Shown here one piece after another: positions 25,089-34,443 of a DNA stretch of 64,000 nucleotides. The position numbers and the translations under genes were made by a program. Numbering within the stretch: the first letter of the stretch is position 1; each line of letters begins with the position of its first letter. The stretch comes from Gallaecimonas sp045291545 (GTDB taxonomy: Bacteria; Pseudomonadota; Gammaproteobacteria; Enterobacterales; Gallaecimonadaceae): the NCBI RefSeq assembly GCF_045291545.1, contig NZ_CP149514.1, forward strand, positions 868,001 through 932,000, written 5' to 3'. Under the pieces are notes generated by a model. That model was not told the DNA's origin, ran no database searches, and saw nothing but the letters and a program-made list of their open reading frames with translations.

Positions 25089-26395
25089 CCCGTATTTTGA
25101 TTGTTGAGGATGACCTGGCGCTGACCGAAGCGCTGGTAGACACCCTTGAGCTGGCGGGCTTTAAAACCGTCACCGCCCACAATGGTGATGAAGCGCTGTT
25201 AACTCTCAAGCGTCAGCCCTGCCAACTGGTGGTCTCTGACGTACAGATGGCCGGTATGGACGGTATGGAGCTGTTGCGCAATCTGCGCAGCCGTTACCCG
25301 GCTCTGCCGGTGTTGCTGATGACGGCGCATGCCAAGGTCAATGACGCCGTTGAAGCCATGAAGCTAGGTGCCATTGATTACATGGCGAAGCCTTTTGCGC
25401 CGCAAGTGCTGGTCAATATGGTCAGCCGTTATGCCCTGGATGAGCATGCTCAGCAAGGTGGCCCGGTGGTGGCGGATGCCAAGAGTCTGGCCCTGCTGAA
25501 ACTGGCGGAAAAAGTCGCTGTGACTGATGCCACAGTGATGATCCTAGGCCCCAGTGGTAGCGGTAAAGAAGTGCTGGCGCGGTATGTGCATCAGCACTCA
25601 GCCCGTGCCGAAGCGCCGTTTGTGGCAATTAACTGTGCCGCCATTCCTGACAATATGCTTGAAGCGACGCTATTCGGTTATGAAAAAGGCGCTTTTACCG
25701 GCGCCGTGCAGGCCTGTCCGGGCAAGTTTGAACAGGCCAATGGCGGCACCTTGCTGCTTGATGAAATCACCGAGATGGACTTGGGCCTGCAAGCCAAATT
25801 GCTGCGGGTACTGCAGGAGCGGGAAGTAGAGCGGCTGGGTAGCCGAAAAACCATCAAACTCAACGTGCGGGTGCTGGCGACCTCTAACCGTGACCTCAAA
25901 GAAGCGGTCAGTGATGGCCAGTTCCGGGAAGACTTGTTCTACCGGCTGAATGTGTTTCCGCTGTCCTGGCCGGCGCTCAAAGAACGCCCGGATGACATCA
26001 TCCCGCTGGCCCAGCACCTGCTGGCACGGCACAGCGAAAGTACTGTGCCGGTACTGAGCAGCGAAGCGCAACAGCAACTGCTTAACCATGACTGGCCTGG
26101 CAATGTCCGCGAACTGGACAACGTCATGCAACGGGCCCTGATCCTTGCTGACGGTGACCAGATTGGCCGCGAGCAACTACTGATGGAAAGCACCATGGCT
26201 GTGCCATTAGCCAGCAGCAGTGATGACGGCTTAAACGGCTCTTTGCGGGCCCAGGAAGCACAGATCATCATTGATGCACTGGAAGCCTGTAATGGCTCAC
26301 GCCAGGCGGTAGCCGACAAGCTCGGGATCAGCCCGCGGACGCTGCGCTACAAGCTGGCGAAGTTGCGTGATGCGGGTGTCAGCCTGCCTCTTTAA
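25085..26395 (+). CDS. flrC: Flagellar response regulator FlrC (sigma-54 activator)
   Basis: FlrC, phosphorylated by FlrB, activates the hook, rod and flagellin sigma-54 promoters. The 436-residue product has an N-terminal receiver domain with Asp52 in VVSDVQMAGMDG, an AAA+ domain with Walker A GPSGSGKE at residues 155-162 and the GAFTGA loop, and a C-terminal Fis-type helix-turn-helix (NGSRQAVADKLGISPRTLRY). Its ATG overlaps the flrB stop as ATGA. The sigma-54 promoter for fliE begins six bases after its stop with no terminator between. Confidence 0.95.
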   Translation: MTRILIVEDDLALTEALVDTLELAGFKTVTAHNGDEALLTLKRQPCQLVVSDVQMAGMDGMELLRNLRSRYPALPVLLMTAHAKVNDAVEAMKLGAIDYMAKPFAPQVLVNMVSRYALDEHAQQGGPVVADAKSLALLKLAEKVAVTDATVMILGPSGSGKEVLARYVHQHSARAEAPFVAINCAAIPDNMLEATLFGYEKGAFTGAVQACPGKFEQANGGTLLLDEITEMDLGLQAKLLRVLQEREVERLGSRKTIKLNVRVLATSNRDLKEAVSDGQFREDLFYRLNVFPLSWPALKERPDDIIPLAQHLLARHSESTVPVLSSEAQQQLLNHDWPGNVRELDNVMQRALILADGDQIGREQLLMESTMAVPLASSSDDGLNGSLRAQEAQIIIDALEACNGSRQAVADKLGISPRTLRYKLAKLRDAGVSLPL

Positions 26396-26400
26396 ACGGG

Positions 26401-26417
26401 TTGGCCTGACCTTTGCA
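26401..26417 (+). promoter_or_regulatory. Sigma-54 promoter of the fliE operon
   Basis: TTGGCCTGACCTTTGCA keeps GG and GC doublets, TTGC and spacing, with two changes in TGGCAC. It starts six bases after flrC ends. The predicted transcript start is near 26429, leaving a short leader before the fliE ATG at 26456. It probably drives fliE through flhB, about 13 kb, since no strong internal terminator was seen. Confidence 0.85.
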
Positions 26418-26455
26418 GTAAGACTTTCATTCCATGGTAATGACGGAAAACTGAC

Positions 26456-26809
26456 ATGAAGATCGACGGCAATCAATCAGCTCTGCTGCAACAGATGCAG
26501 TCACTTATCAGCCAGGCCCAGGGGCCGGCTGCCAGTCAGCCATTACCCGGTTTTGCCGAAGCTGGAACCAAAACCAACGGGGTACAGAGCGATTTTGCCA
26601 ATCTGTTCACCCAGGCACTGGACAAGGTCAACGGCTTACAGCAGGATTCCGGTGCCAAGCAAAGGGCGGTGGAAATGGGTGACCCCAATGTCTCGGTTGC
26701 CGATGCCATGCTGGCCAGTCAAAAAGCAGGCATTGCCTTTCAGGCGACAGTACAGGTACGCAACAAGCTGATCCAAGCGTATCAAGACGTTATGAATATG
26801 CCGGTGTAA
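26456..26809 (+). CDS. fliE: MS-ring/rod junction protein FliE
   Basis: FliE links the MS ring to the proximal rod and is among the first exported subunits. The 117-residue product has a variable N-terminal half (QSALLQQMQSLISQAQGPAA) and the conserved C-terminal segment SVADAMLASQKAGIAFQATV followed by RNKLIQAYQDVMNMPV, the hallmark of the family. It is first in the large operon, eleven bases ahead of fliF, with a weak ribosome binding site (GACGGAAAAC) before ATG 26456. Confidence 0.96.
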   Translation: MKIDGNQSALLQQMQSLISQAQGPAASQPLPGFAEAGTKTNGVQSDFANLFTQALDKVNGLQQDSGAKQRAVEMGDPNVSVADAMLASQKAGIAFQATVQVRNKLIQAYQDVMNMPV

Positions 26810-26819
26810 GGAGTCGCAG

Positions 26820-28559
26820 GTGGCTGAGCAAAATACCCAGTTGGCAACGGTAACCGATGCAGGCAATGTACCGATGTCGGCCGATAACAATGACAGCGGT
26901 GAGCAAAGTTTCAGCCTGATGTCCAGTGTCGGTAATGCCGATGTGCTGCGACAAATCAGTTTGATTCTCGGGCTTGCCATTGGTCTGGCATTGGTGGTGC
27001 TGGTGTTCCTGTGGGCCAAGGAGCCGGAATTCCGCCCGCTGGGGCGCATGGACACCGACAAGCTGGTCAGTACCCTCGATTTCCTCGATAAAAACCAGTT
27101 CAAGTACAAACTCGACGGCAATGTAGTGTCAGTGCCAGAAGGGGAGTACCAAAAAATCAAACTGGCCATGACCCGTGCCGGCATGGTGACCAGTAACAAA
27201 GATGACGGCGACTCTATTCTGATGAAGGATATGGGCTTTGGTGTCAGTCAGCGGCTGGAAAAAGAACGTCTGAATTTTAGCCGTGAACAGCAGCTTGGTA
27301 GTGCCATCGAAGAACTCAGCGCCGTGCAGCGGGCGCGCGTATTGCTGGCGCTGCCGAAAGAGTCGGTATTCATGCGTGAGCGCCAGCAGCCTTCGGCAAC
27401 AGTGGTGTTGACTCTCAACCACGGCAATACGCTGTCACAAGAAGAAGTCGACTCCATTGTCGATATGGTGGCCTCTGCGGTACACGGCCTGAGCCCGGAA
27501 AAAGTCACCGTTACCGACCAAAATGGCCGCCTGCTGAACTCGGGCAGTCAAAATGCCGCAGCAGCACAGTCCCGTAAGGAACTGGAGCTGGAAAAGGCCC
27601 GCGAGCAAATGACCCGCGACAAGCTCAACAGCATCCTTATTCCTCTGGTCGGTCTGGATAACTACACCGCTCAGGTAGACGTCAATATGGACTTCACCGC
27701 CGAGGAACAGACCCGTCAGACCTACGATCCGAAAAAACCGGCGGTACGCTCGGAAGTGAAAATGGAGCAGCAAAACAATGGCGGTGGCAGCGAAGGGGGG
27801 ATCCCTGGTGCACTGTCTAACCAGCCGCCAGCTGCCGCCCAGATCCCGCAGACTGCGACCGAGAAAACCACGCAATCACAATCGCCCAGTTCCAGCCGCA
27901 GTGAGGAAACCCGCAACTATGAACTGGATACCACCATCAGCCATACCCGCCAGCAAGTGGGCAAGGTGGATCGGGTAACGGTATCCGTTGCGGTTGATTA
28001 CAAAACACAAACCGGTGCTGACGGTAAAGAAACACGGGTGCCGCGTAGTGCTGAAGAGCTGGACAAGATCAAAAAACTGGTCATGGCGGGTCTCGGCTTG
28101 AATCCAGCGCGTGGCGACAGCCTGGAAGTGTTATCAGTGCCCTTCACACGACCACAGGCAGCACAAATTCCGCCAACGGCTTTTTATGAAACCAGCTGGT
28201 TTGCCCGGCTGATCAAGGTCGCGGCCGGGGCACTGATCATCGTGGTACTGATTTTTGTGGTGGTTAGGCCATTATTGAAGCGACTGCTGGCACCAGCTTC
28301 TTCCGGTGATGGTGGCGATTACATGGGCGGCTACGGTGGCGGTTATGGTGGCGCCGGTGGTGGCGATGCGTTGGAAAACCTGTCAGCCATGGAAGAAGGT
28401 GATGCGCTGGTGCCGGGTATGACTCTGGTCGGTGGTGTCGAGCTACCGGATCTGCGCAAAGATGACGAAGTGCTCAAAGCTATTCGGGCGTTGGTTTCCA
28501 ACGAGCCAGAATTGTCAGCACAGGTTGTGAAAGGGTGGTTGGTTAACGATGGCAAATAA
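26820..28559 (+). CDS. fliF: MS-ring protein FliF
   Basis: FliF forms the inner-membrane MS ring on which the whole basal body is built. The 579-residue product begins at GTG 26820 (AAGGAG upstream). It has a first membrane segment near residues 42-62 (ISLILGLAIGLALVVLVFLW), ring-building domains with KERLNFSREQQLGSAIEEL and ERQQPSATVVLTL, and a second membrane segment near residues 462-485. A glycine/tyrosine-rich patch lies just after it (residues about 500-520). The C-terminal tail DEVLKAIRALVSNEPELSAQ is the FliG-binding part. Its end overlaps fliG by 11 bases. Confidence 0.96.
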   Translation: MAEQNTQLATVTDAGNVPMSADNNDSGEQSFSLMSSVGNADVLRQISLILGLAIGLALVVLVFLWAKEPEFRPLGRMDTDKLVSTLDFLDKNQFKYKLDGNVVSVPEGEYQKIKLAMTRAGMVTSNKDDGDSILMKDMGFGVSQRLEKERLNFSREQQLGSAIEELSAVQRARVLLALPKESVFMRERQQPSATVVLTLNHGNTLSQEEVDSIVDMVASAVHGLSPEKVTVTDQNGRLLNSGSQNAAAAQSRKELELEKAREQMTRDKLNSILIPLVGLDNYTAQVDVNMDFTAEEQTRQTYDPKKPAVRSEVKMEQQNNGGGSEGGIPGALSNQPPAAAQIPQTATEKTTQSQSPSSSRSEETRNYELDTTISHTRQQVGKVDRVTVSVAVDYKTQTGADGKETRVPRSAEELDKIKKLVMAGLGLNPARGDSLEVLSVPFTRPQAAQIPPTAFYETSWFARLIKVAAGALIIVVLIFVVVRPLLKRLLAPASSGDGGDYMGGYGGGYGGAGGGDALENLSAMEEGDALVPGMTLVGGVELPDLRKDDEVLKAIRALVSNEPELSAQVVKGWLVNDGK

Positions 28560-29583
28560 CAACGACAGTAAAGAAACCTTTGATGTTTCCAAGCTCAATG
28601 GCATCGAAAAAACCGCTATTTTGCTGCTGAGTCTGACCGAAGAAGACGCCGCATCCATTTTGCGTCATCTGGAGCCCAAGCAGGTTCAGAAGGTCGGTAT
28701 GACCATGGCCGCCATGGAAGATTTCAGCCAGGACAAAGTGCTGGCGGTACACAAGTCCTTTATCGAAGATATTCAGCAATACTCGAGCATCGGTTTTGAC
28801 TCACAAGACTTTATCCGCAAGGCGCTAAACCATGCATTGGGTGAAGACAAAGCCGGCGCTCTTATCGACAAAATCATTCTTGGCGGCAGTGCTACCGGGC
28901 TGGATTCTTTGAAGTGGATGGATGCCCGGCAGGTAGCCAATATCATTCTTAACGAACACCCGCAGATCCAGACCATCGTGCTGTCCTATCTGGATCCGGA
29001 CCAAAGTGCCGAGATCCTGTCACAGTTTCCGGAGCGGGTACGTTTAGATTTGCTGATGCGTATCGCCAATCTTGAAGAAGTGCAGCCGGCCGCATTGCAG
29101 GAACTGAACGAAATCATGGAAAAACAGTTCGCTGGCCAAAGTGGGGCCCAGGCTGCGAAAATGGGTGGTTTGAAAGCCGCGGCCAACATCATGAACTTCC
29201 TCGATACCGCGGTGGAAAGCCAGGTAATGGAAGGCATCCGCGAGATGGACGAGGAAATGAGCCAGCAGATCCAGGATCTGATGTTCGTTTTCGAAAACCT
29301 GGCAGAGCTGGACGACCGGGCAGTACAGACGTTGCTGCGCGATGTGCAGCAGGATGTACTGATCAAAGCCCTCAAAGGGGCCGACGATGCCCTGCGCGAA
29401 AAAATGTTCAAGAACATGTCCAAGCGTGCCGCCGAACTGATGCGCGACGATCTGGAAGCCATGGGGCCCATTCGTATTTCCGAAGTGGAATCGGCGCAAA
29501 AGGAAATCCTGGGTGTGGCCCGGCGTCTGGCCGATGCGGGCGAAATTGCCCTGGGCGGCGGTGGCGGCGAAGAATTTGTATAA
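28549..29583 (+). CDS. fliG: Flagellar motor switch protein FliG
   Basis: FliG is the rotor protein that contacts the stator and generates torque. The 344-residue product has the N-terminal FliF-binding domain (LNGIEKTAILLLSLTEEDAA), the middle FliM-binding domain with the EHPQ motif (NIILNEHPQIQTIVLSYLDP) near residue 125, and the C-terminal torque helix with charged residues (DLMFVFENLAELDDRAVQTL and LREKMFKNMSKRAAELM). Length is typical. It overlaps fliF by 11 bases and is followed by fliH after ten. Confidence 0.97.
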   Translation: MANNNDSKETFDVSKLNGIEKTAILLLSLTEEDAASILRHLEPKQVQKVGMTMAAMEDFSQDKVLAVHKSFIEDIQQYSSIGFDSQDFIRKALNHALGEDKAGALIDKIILGGSATGLDSLKWMDARQVANIILNEHPQIQTIVLSYLDPDQSAEILSQFPERVRLDLLMRIANLEEVQPAALQELNEIMEKQFAGQSGAQAAKMGGLKAAANIMNFLDTAVESQVMEGIREMDEEMSQQIQDLMFVFENLAELDDRAVQTLLRDVQQDVLIKALKGADDALREKMFKNMSKRAAELMRDDLEAMGPIRISEVESAQKEILGVARRLADAGEIALGGGGGEEFV

Positions 29584-29593
29584 GGAGTAGCAG

Positions 29594-30328
29594 GTGGCAG
29601 ACGAGGTTAAACGCTGGCAAGGCGACGATTTTACCCCGGCCACTGCTGATGAGCTTGACCGGGCGTTGCATATCCACCGGCGTAAACTGACGCCAAAGGA
29701 AGAAGAACCGTCGCTGCAAGGCGTCGGTATCGCCGAGCTGGAATCGTTGCGTCAACTTGCCCATGAAGAAGGCTTTGCAGAAGGCCGTCAGGAAGGCTTT
29801 GAGGCCGGTCACAAAGACGGCATTGCCGCAGGCCGGGCAGAAGGTTATCAGGCCGGGCTGGAACAGGGGCTCAAAGACGGCCAGCAGCAAATTCAGGACG
29901 CGGTCAGCCACTGGCAACAGCTGGCGGATGAGCTCAGCGCGCCGCTGGAAGACCGTGACCAGCGCCTAGAAGGGCAGTTAGTTACCTTACTGGTTGCCGG
30001 TATGGAAGCGGTGCTGGGTCATGAACTGAAAACCCACCCCGAGCAGATCCATCATCTCATTCGTCAGGGGATTGACGCCCTGGCTGATGAAGACAGCCGC
30101 CTGATCATCGAAATCTCTCCACTGGACGGCAAAATACTCCGCGAAGTCTATGACGAGCAGGCGCTTGCCGACAAAAACTGGAAGCTTGTGGATGACCCGG
30201 CTCTAAAAGCCGGGCAATGCCGTATTGAAGCCGGGCAGTCGGCGGTGTCTTTGGACTTGCATCAGCGGCTGCGGCAATTGACTCAAAACGTGCTGGTCGA
30301 AGCAGGTCTCAACGATGGCGAACAGTGA
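29594..30328 (+). CDS. fliH: Export ATPase regulator FliH
   Basis: FliH holds the ATPase FliI at the export gate and dampens its activity. The 244-residue product, from GTG 29594 (AAGGAG upstream), has a long central helix with regular glycine spacing (GFAEGRQEGFEAGHKDG, GRAEGYQAGLEQGLKDG), the GxxxG-type repeats typical of FliH, and a C-terminal globular part (LVTLLVAGMEAVLGHELKT). Its end overlaps fliI by 14 bases. The repeats also produce long open frames on the opposite strand, which are not genes. Confidence 0.95.
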   Translation: MADEVKRWQGDDFTPATADELDRALHIHRRKLTPKEEEPSLQGVGIAELESLRQLAHEEGFAEGRQEGFEAGHKDGIAAGRAEGYQAGLEQGLKDGQQQIQDAVSHWQQLADELSAPLEDRDQRLEGQLVTLLVAGMEAVLGHELKTHPEQIHHLIRQGIDALADEDSRLIIEISPLDGKILREVYDEQALADKNWKLVDDPALKAGQCRIEAGQSAVSLDLHQRLRQLTQNVLVEAGLNDGEQ

Positions 30329-31673
30329 CCGTCCGGCCTTGCTGCAACGGCTAAGCCGTTACCAACGGTTGATGCATGTCAACCGCCCGGCTGTGGCCGG
30401 TCGGCTGGTAAGGGTTGTTGGTCTGGCACTGGAAGCGCGGGGTTGCCGCGCGCCCATCGGTTCTTTATGCCGCATTGAAGGACATAGTCAGGATGTCGAA
30501 GCCGAAGTAGTCGGCTTTGGCGATAATCAAAGCCTCTATTTGATGCCCAATGGCGATGTTTCCGGCATTTTGCCGGGAGCACGGGTTACTCCCCTTGGGG
30601 TGTCGGCCACTTTGCCGGTGGGCATGAGCTTACTGGGGCGGGTGGTTGATGGTCTCGGCCGCCCCATCGATGGTTTAGGTAGCATTCGCGCTGAGAATCG
30701 TGTGGGCTTCAAAGGCCAGCCACTTAACCCATTGACCCGTCGGCCTATCCGCCAGCCTCTGGATGTGGGGATCCGGGCTATCAACAGTTTACTGACCATC
30801 GGTACGGGCCAGCGCATGGGCCTGTTTGCCGGCTCCGGGGTTGGTAAATCGGTATTGATGGGGATGATGACCAAAGGCACCACCGCCGATGTGGTGGTGG
30901 TGGGACTGGTGGGCGAACGGGGCCGGGAAGTACGGGAGTTTCTCGATGATATTCTTGGCCGCGAAGGGCGCGCTCGTGCTGTGGTAGTGGCGGCCCCGGC
31001 TGATACCAGCCCGCTGATGCGTCTCAAGGCTTGCGAAACAGCCCTGACTTTTGCCGAATACTTTCGCGATCAGGGGTTAAATGTCCTGCTACTAGTGGAC
31101 TCCCTGACGCGTTACGCCATGGCGCAACGGGAAATTGCCCTGGCGGTTGGTGAGCCTCCCGCTACCAAAGGTTACCCGCCATCTGTCTTTGCCCGGTTAC
31201 CGGGGCTGGTGGAGCGGGCCGGTAATGGTGGTGATGGCCAGGGCTCTATTACGGCCTTTTTCACGGTACTCAGTGAAGGGGATGACTTGCAGGATCCGGT
31301 GGCTGATGCGGCCCGGGCTATTCTGGACGGCCATATCGTGTTGTCACGGCAACTGGCTGACAGTGGTCATTACCCGGCAATTGATGTCTCGGCGTCGGTG
31401 TCGCGGGTCATGCCACAGGTGACCTCAACGGAGCACCAACAGCAGGCCCGGCGAGTTAAGGCGCTGGTGGCGGCCTATCAACAGTCCAGTGATCTGATCC
31501 AGGTTGGGGCTTACCGGCAAGGGTCGGACCCTACCGTCGACAATGCCATTCGCCTCAAAGGGCCAACCAACTTGTTCTTACAACAGGGCATGCACGATGT
31601 TTGCCCCTACGATGAATGCTTGCAGGCGCTGGCGTTACTGGCCAATGCGGCTGCCGAAGGTGAGGCCTCATGA
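30315..31673 (+). CDS. fliI: Flagellum-specific ATPase FliI
   Basis: FliI powers unfolding and delivery of export substrates. The 452-residue product is an F1-beta-like ATPase with Walker A GSGVGKS at residues 173-179, the Walker B segment LNVLLLVDSLTRYAMAQREI, and the conserved GEPPATKGYPPSVFARLPGL. N- and C-terminal domains are complete. It starts inside fliH and overlaps fliJ by four bases, so the fliH-fliI-fliJ ATPase complex genes are tightly coupled. Confidence 0.97.
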   Translation: MANSDRPALLQRLSRYQRLMHVNRPAVAGRLVRVVGLALEARGCRAPIGSLCRIEGHSQDVEAEVVGFGDNQSLYLMPNGDVSGILPGARVTPLGVSATLPVGMSLLGRVVDGLGRPIDGLGSIRAENRVGFKGQPLNPLTRRPIRQPLDVGIRAINSLLTIGTGQRMGLFAGSGVGKSVLMGMMTKGTTADVVVVGLVGERGREVREFLDDILGREGRARAVVVAAPADTSPLMRLKACETALTFAEYFRDQGLNVLLLVDSLTRYAMAQREIALAVGEPPATKGYPPSVFARLPGLVERAGNGGDGQGSITAFFTVLSEGDDLQDPVADAARAILDGHIVLSRQLADSGHYPAIDVSASVSRVMPQVTSTEHQQQARRVKALVAAYQQSSDLIQVGAYRQGSDPTVDNAIRLKGPTNLFLQQGMHDVCPYDECLQALALLANAAAEGEAS

Positions 31674-32107
31674 GTAAAAGTCTGACGCTGGTGCTCGATT
31701 TACGCCAAAAAGAAGAAACACAAGCCTTAACTCACCTGGCGCAGGCCCGTCAGGCCATGCAGCAATTGCAGGATAAATATAATCGGCTGGCTATGTATCG
31801 GCGCGATTACCTGGGTGAGTTGCAGCAAAAAGGCAGCCTTGGGATGAAGGCGTTGAATATGAGCCACTATCAGCACTTTGTTGCTCGTCTGGATGATGGC
31901 TTGGGCGAACTGACCAGCCAGCTTGAGCAAAGCCGGCAGGTTGTGGCGCAGCGTGAACATCAGTGGCGCCAGGCCCGCCAGGCAACTAAAGCCATTGAAT
32001 TGTTGCTGGAGCGCCAAGCGCAAAAACATGCCACACAGCAGCAGCGTCGCGAGCAACGGGAGCTTGATGATTTGGTAAGCCGACGACTTGGAACACCTAT
32101 TGCATAG
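31670..32107 (+). CDS. fliJ: Export apparatus stalk protein FliJ
   Basis: FliJ sits in the centre of the FliI ring and links it to FlhA. The 145-residue product is a long antiparallel coiled coil (LTHLAQARQAMQQLQDKYN and LLERQAQKHATQQQRREQR) rich in Gln, Arg and Glu, with no other domain. Sequence is poorly conserved in the family, so the call relies on length, coiled-coil pattern, FliJ-like YLGELQQKGSLGMKALNMSH and the four-base overlap with fliI. Confidence 0.93.
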   Translation: MSKSLTLVLDLRQKEETQALTHLAQARQAMQQLQDKYNRLAMYRRDYLGELQQKGSLGMKALNMSHYQHFVARLDDGLGELTSQLEQSRQVVAQREHQWRQARQATKAIELLLERQAQKHATQQQRREQRELDDLVSRRLGTPIA

Positions 32108-32138
32108 ATGTTACTGACTTTGCTTTCAGGAGCGTGCA

Positions 32139-33860
32139 ATGCAACTGCCACCGGTTTCTTCTCACGGCGCTAACAGTGCCTCAGGCCAGCCCTCAGGGCA
32201 CGATAAAGGCGCTCCTTTTGCCAGTGTCATGGCGCAGCACATGGACCACAGTGGCAAAACTTTGCCGCCGAAAAAGACAGCGGTTGAGCAAAGTGCCGCC
32301 AAAACCCCTTCGCAGGCCTCAGCCAAGCAGCCGGAATCCACCAGTACTGAGCAGGCAGGCGCCCAGGCTGCTGAGACAAAGCCCACGCCCGCCAAAAAAA
32401 CGGCTGATAAATCGCAGATGCCAGCTGTTGATGCGAAAAAAGACAAAAAAGCCGACAACAGTGATGCTGACAGTGGCGATGCTTTGTTAGCGCTGGTTAA
32501 TCAGTCGCAACAGCAGCTGGCCGACAAACCGAAAAGCCAGTTGGCCAGTGCCGTGAGCTCCGGTGACAAGGCTGATAAGCCTGAAAGCGCAGCCTCCGCT
32601 GCCGCGATTAAAGGCATGGCAAGCAGTGCCAAGCACGCTCTGGCCGATGCCAGCGAAACCGCCGCGCCGGACGATGCTGATGAAATGGCAGATAGCGGGC
32701 AAAAGACAGCGACCCAAAAAGACGATGGCACTGTTGTTGGCCGCCCTGTTACCCCGGCAGACAAAGATCTCAAGGCTTTAGCTGCTGCGAGTAAACACAG
32801 TGATAGTCGCGAAACTAAGGTTGCAGGCTCTGCCGACAGTGCCGCAGCTCACGCAAGTAAGGGACCACTGGAAAAACCACTTAATAAAGCGGCACCGGTT
32901 ATCGCGCCAACGCTGGCTGCTAAGGCAGCCGCTACTGACGATAGCACTGCCGCAGCTGCTGGCGATGATAACAAGACCGCTCCGGTTAGCACCAAGATAG
33001 CCAGCCAAAGCGACAACAAAGCGGGCAAGCCCGTCAGCCAAAACAGCGCCGGCGCTGATACTGCACTCGGCGCCGCTCTTAATGGGCATCAACATGCTCA
33101 GTCAGATAAAGCGCCTGCTGACAAAGAGGCCAATAGCATTGCTACAGCGACGGCTCAGCCTGAAGCCACAACGCCCGTGGTCAAGCCGGCCGCCAGTGCT
33201 GCTGAGCAAGCCGCTATGGCGGCCAATCAGCCGGCTCATCAGGCGGATGCACAAAAAGTGCTGGCTGAAGCTCAGCAAGTATCTGCCCTGGCTGGGAAAA
33301 ATGCTGAGCGTCGGAAGGCAACCGATAACAGCAATAACAACATGACCAGTTCCCTGCTACAGCAGGGCAGCCATAACAGCGAGCTGAGCAAAGCACAGAG
33401 CCCGCAACCGACGCAACAAAACGCGCTGGTGCAAGACAATAAACAGCCGGTCAACCAGCAGCAGTTTGCACAAGCATTGACTGAACGGGTAGAGGTGATG
33501 CTGGCCAAGAATCTTCGCCATGCTCATATCAAACTGGATCCTCCGGAGCTGGGGAGTCTGATGATTAAAGTACAGGTGCATCATCAGGATGCGCAGGTAC
33601 AGTTCCAGGCCACTCATGCTCACACCCGGGAGATGTTGCAAGACGCTATGCCGCGGCTCAAGGATATGATGAGCCAGCAGGGTTTTAACCTCAGCGACGG
33701 CCAGGTCAATGACAATGCACAGAGCCAGTCTCGCCAGCAGGGCGGTCAGCAAGGCAGTGGCAGTCACTGGCAAGGCAGCGATGAATGGCCAGAGGGTGAT
33801 GAATCTTTGCCCTATCGTTATCAGTTGACCGCAAATGGGCTGGTTGACGCCTACGCTTGA
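32139..33860 (+). CDS. fliK: Hook-length control protein FliK
   Basis: FliK acts as a molecular ruler and switches FlhB specificity when the hook is long enough. The 573-residue product has a very long low-complexity region (residues about 1-430, rich in Ala, Lys, Ser, Asp, Gln and Thr), expected for an extended ruler, and a compact FliK C-terminal domain with HAHIKLDPPELGSLMIKVQV and LRHAH before it, then MLQDAMPRLKDMMSQQGFNL. It is longer than Salmonella FliK (405), which could mean a longer hook or simply a looser linker. AGGAG precedes ATG 32139. Confidence 0.94.
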   Translation: MQLPPVSSHGANSASGQPSGHDKGAPFASVMAQHMDHSGKTLPPKKTAVEQSAAKTPSQASAKQPESTSTEQAGAQAAETKPTPAKKTADKSQMPAVDAKKDKKADNSDADSGDALLALVNQSQQQLADKPKSQLASAVSSGDKADKPESAASAAAIKGMASSAKHALADASETAAPDDADEMADSGQKTATQKDDGTVVGRPVTPADKDLKALAAASKHSDSRETKVAGSADSAAAHASKGPLEKPLNKAAPVIAPTLAAKAAATDDSTAAAAGDDNKTAPVSTKIASQSDNKAGKPVSQNSAGADTALGAALNGHQHAQSDKAPADKEANSIATATAQPEATTPVVKPAASAAEQAAMAANQPAHQADAQKVLAEAQQVSALAGKNAERRKATDNSNNNMTSSLLQQGSHNSELSKAQSPQPTQQNALVQDNKQPVNQQQFAQALTERVEVMLAKNLRHAHIKLDPPELGSLMIKVQVHHQDAQVQFQATHAHTREMLQDAMPRLKDMMSQQGFNLSDGQVNDNAQSQSRQQGGQQGSGSHWQGSDEWPEGDESLPYRYQLTANGLVDAYA

Positions 33861-33908
33861 ACTGGCAACCTAGGGTAAAGTAAGGCTTTTCCAACAGGAA
33901 CGGGAACC

Positions 33909-34430
33909 ATGGCTGACGAACTGCAACTTGAGCCGGTAGAAGGTAGTGAAGAAGAAAAAGCCGGCACTGGCGGCAAAAAGAAGCTGATCATTATCGGCAT
34001 CATTGCCCTGGTGTTGCTGGCTGGTATTGGCGCTGGCGTCTGGTTTTTCCTGAAAAGTGATGCACCGGCCACTGACAAAGCAGCCACGGAAAAACAGCCC
34101 AGCACAGAAATGCAGGCGTTGTATGTGGCATTGCCACAACCCTTTGTATTTAACGTCCCCGGTGACAATGGTGACCGGCTGGTGCAAATCAAGGTCCAGC
34201 TGATGGTACGCGGAGCCGAGAACGAAGGCTTGGTTAAACAACACCTGCCGCTGGTGGAAAGTGTATTGCTGCAAACCTTCAGTACTTTTAATGAAGAACA
34301 ATTGTCCACAGCGCAAGGGCGTGAGACCCTGCGCAGCAAGTCACAGCAAGCGGTTGACAAGGCACTGACCAACGTCACCGGCAAGTCGGTACTTGAGCGC
34401 GTTCTCTTTACCGGCTTTGTGATGCAATAA
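33909..34430 (+). CDS. fliL: Stator-associated membrane protein FliL
   Basis: FliL forms rings around stator units and supports torque under load. The 173-residue product has a charged cytoplasmic start, one membrane segment near residues 26-48 (LIIIGIIALVLLAGIGAGVW), and a periplasmic stomatin-like domain with the typical end TNVTGKSVLERVLFTGFVMQ. Length is normal. The 48-base gap after fliK holds no clear promoter; ACAGGAACGGG supplies the ribosome binding site. fliM follows after 13 bases. Confidence 0.95.
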   Translation: MADELQLEPVEGSEEEKAGTGGKKKLIIIGIIALVLLAGIGAGVWFFLKSDAPATDKAATEKQPSTEMQALYVALPQPFVFNVPGDNGDRLVQIKVQLMVRGAENEGLVKQHLPLVESVLLQTFSTFNEEQLSTAQGRETLRSKSQQAVDKALTNVTGKSVLERVLFTGFVMQ

Positions 34431-34443
34431 CCGAGGAGGTTGG

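Noticed and set aside
29408..29917. 169-codon minus-strand frame across fliG-fliH
   Set aside because: Created by the repeated Gly/Glu codons of fliH read backwards.
33861..33908. Sigma-54 promoter for fliL (CTGGCAACC)
   Set aside because: There is a GG doublet but no TTGC block at the right distance.
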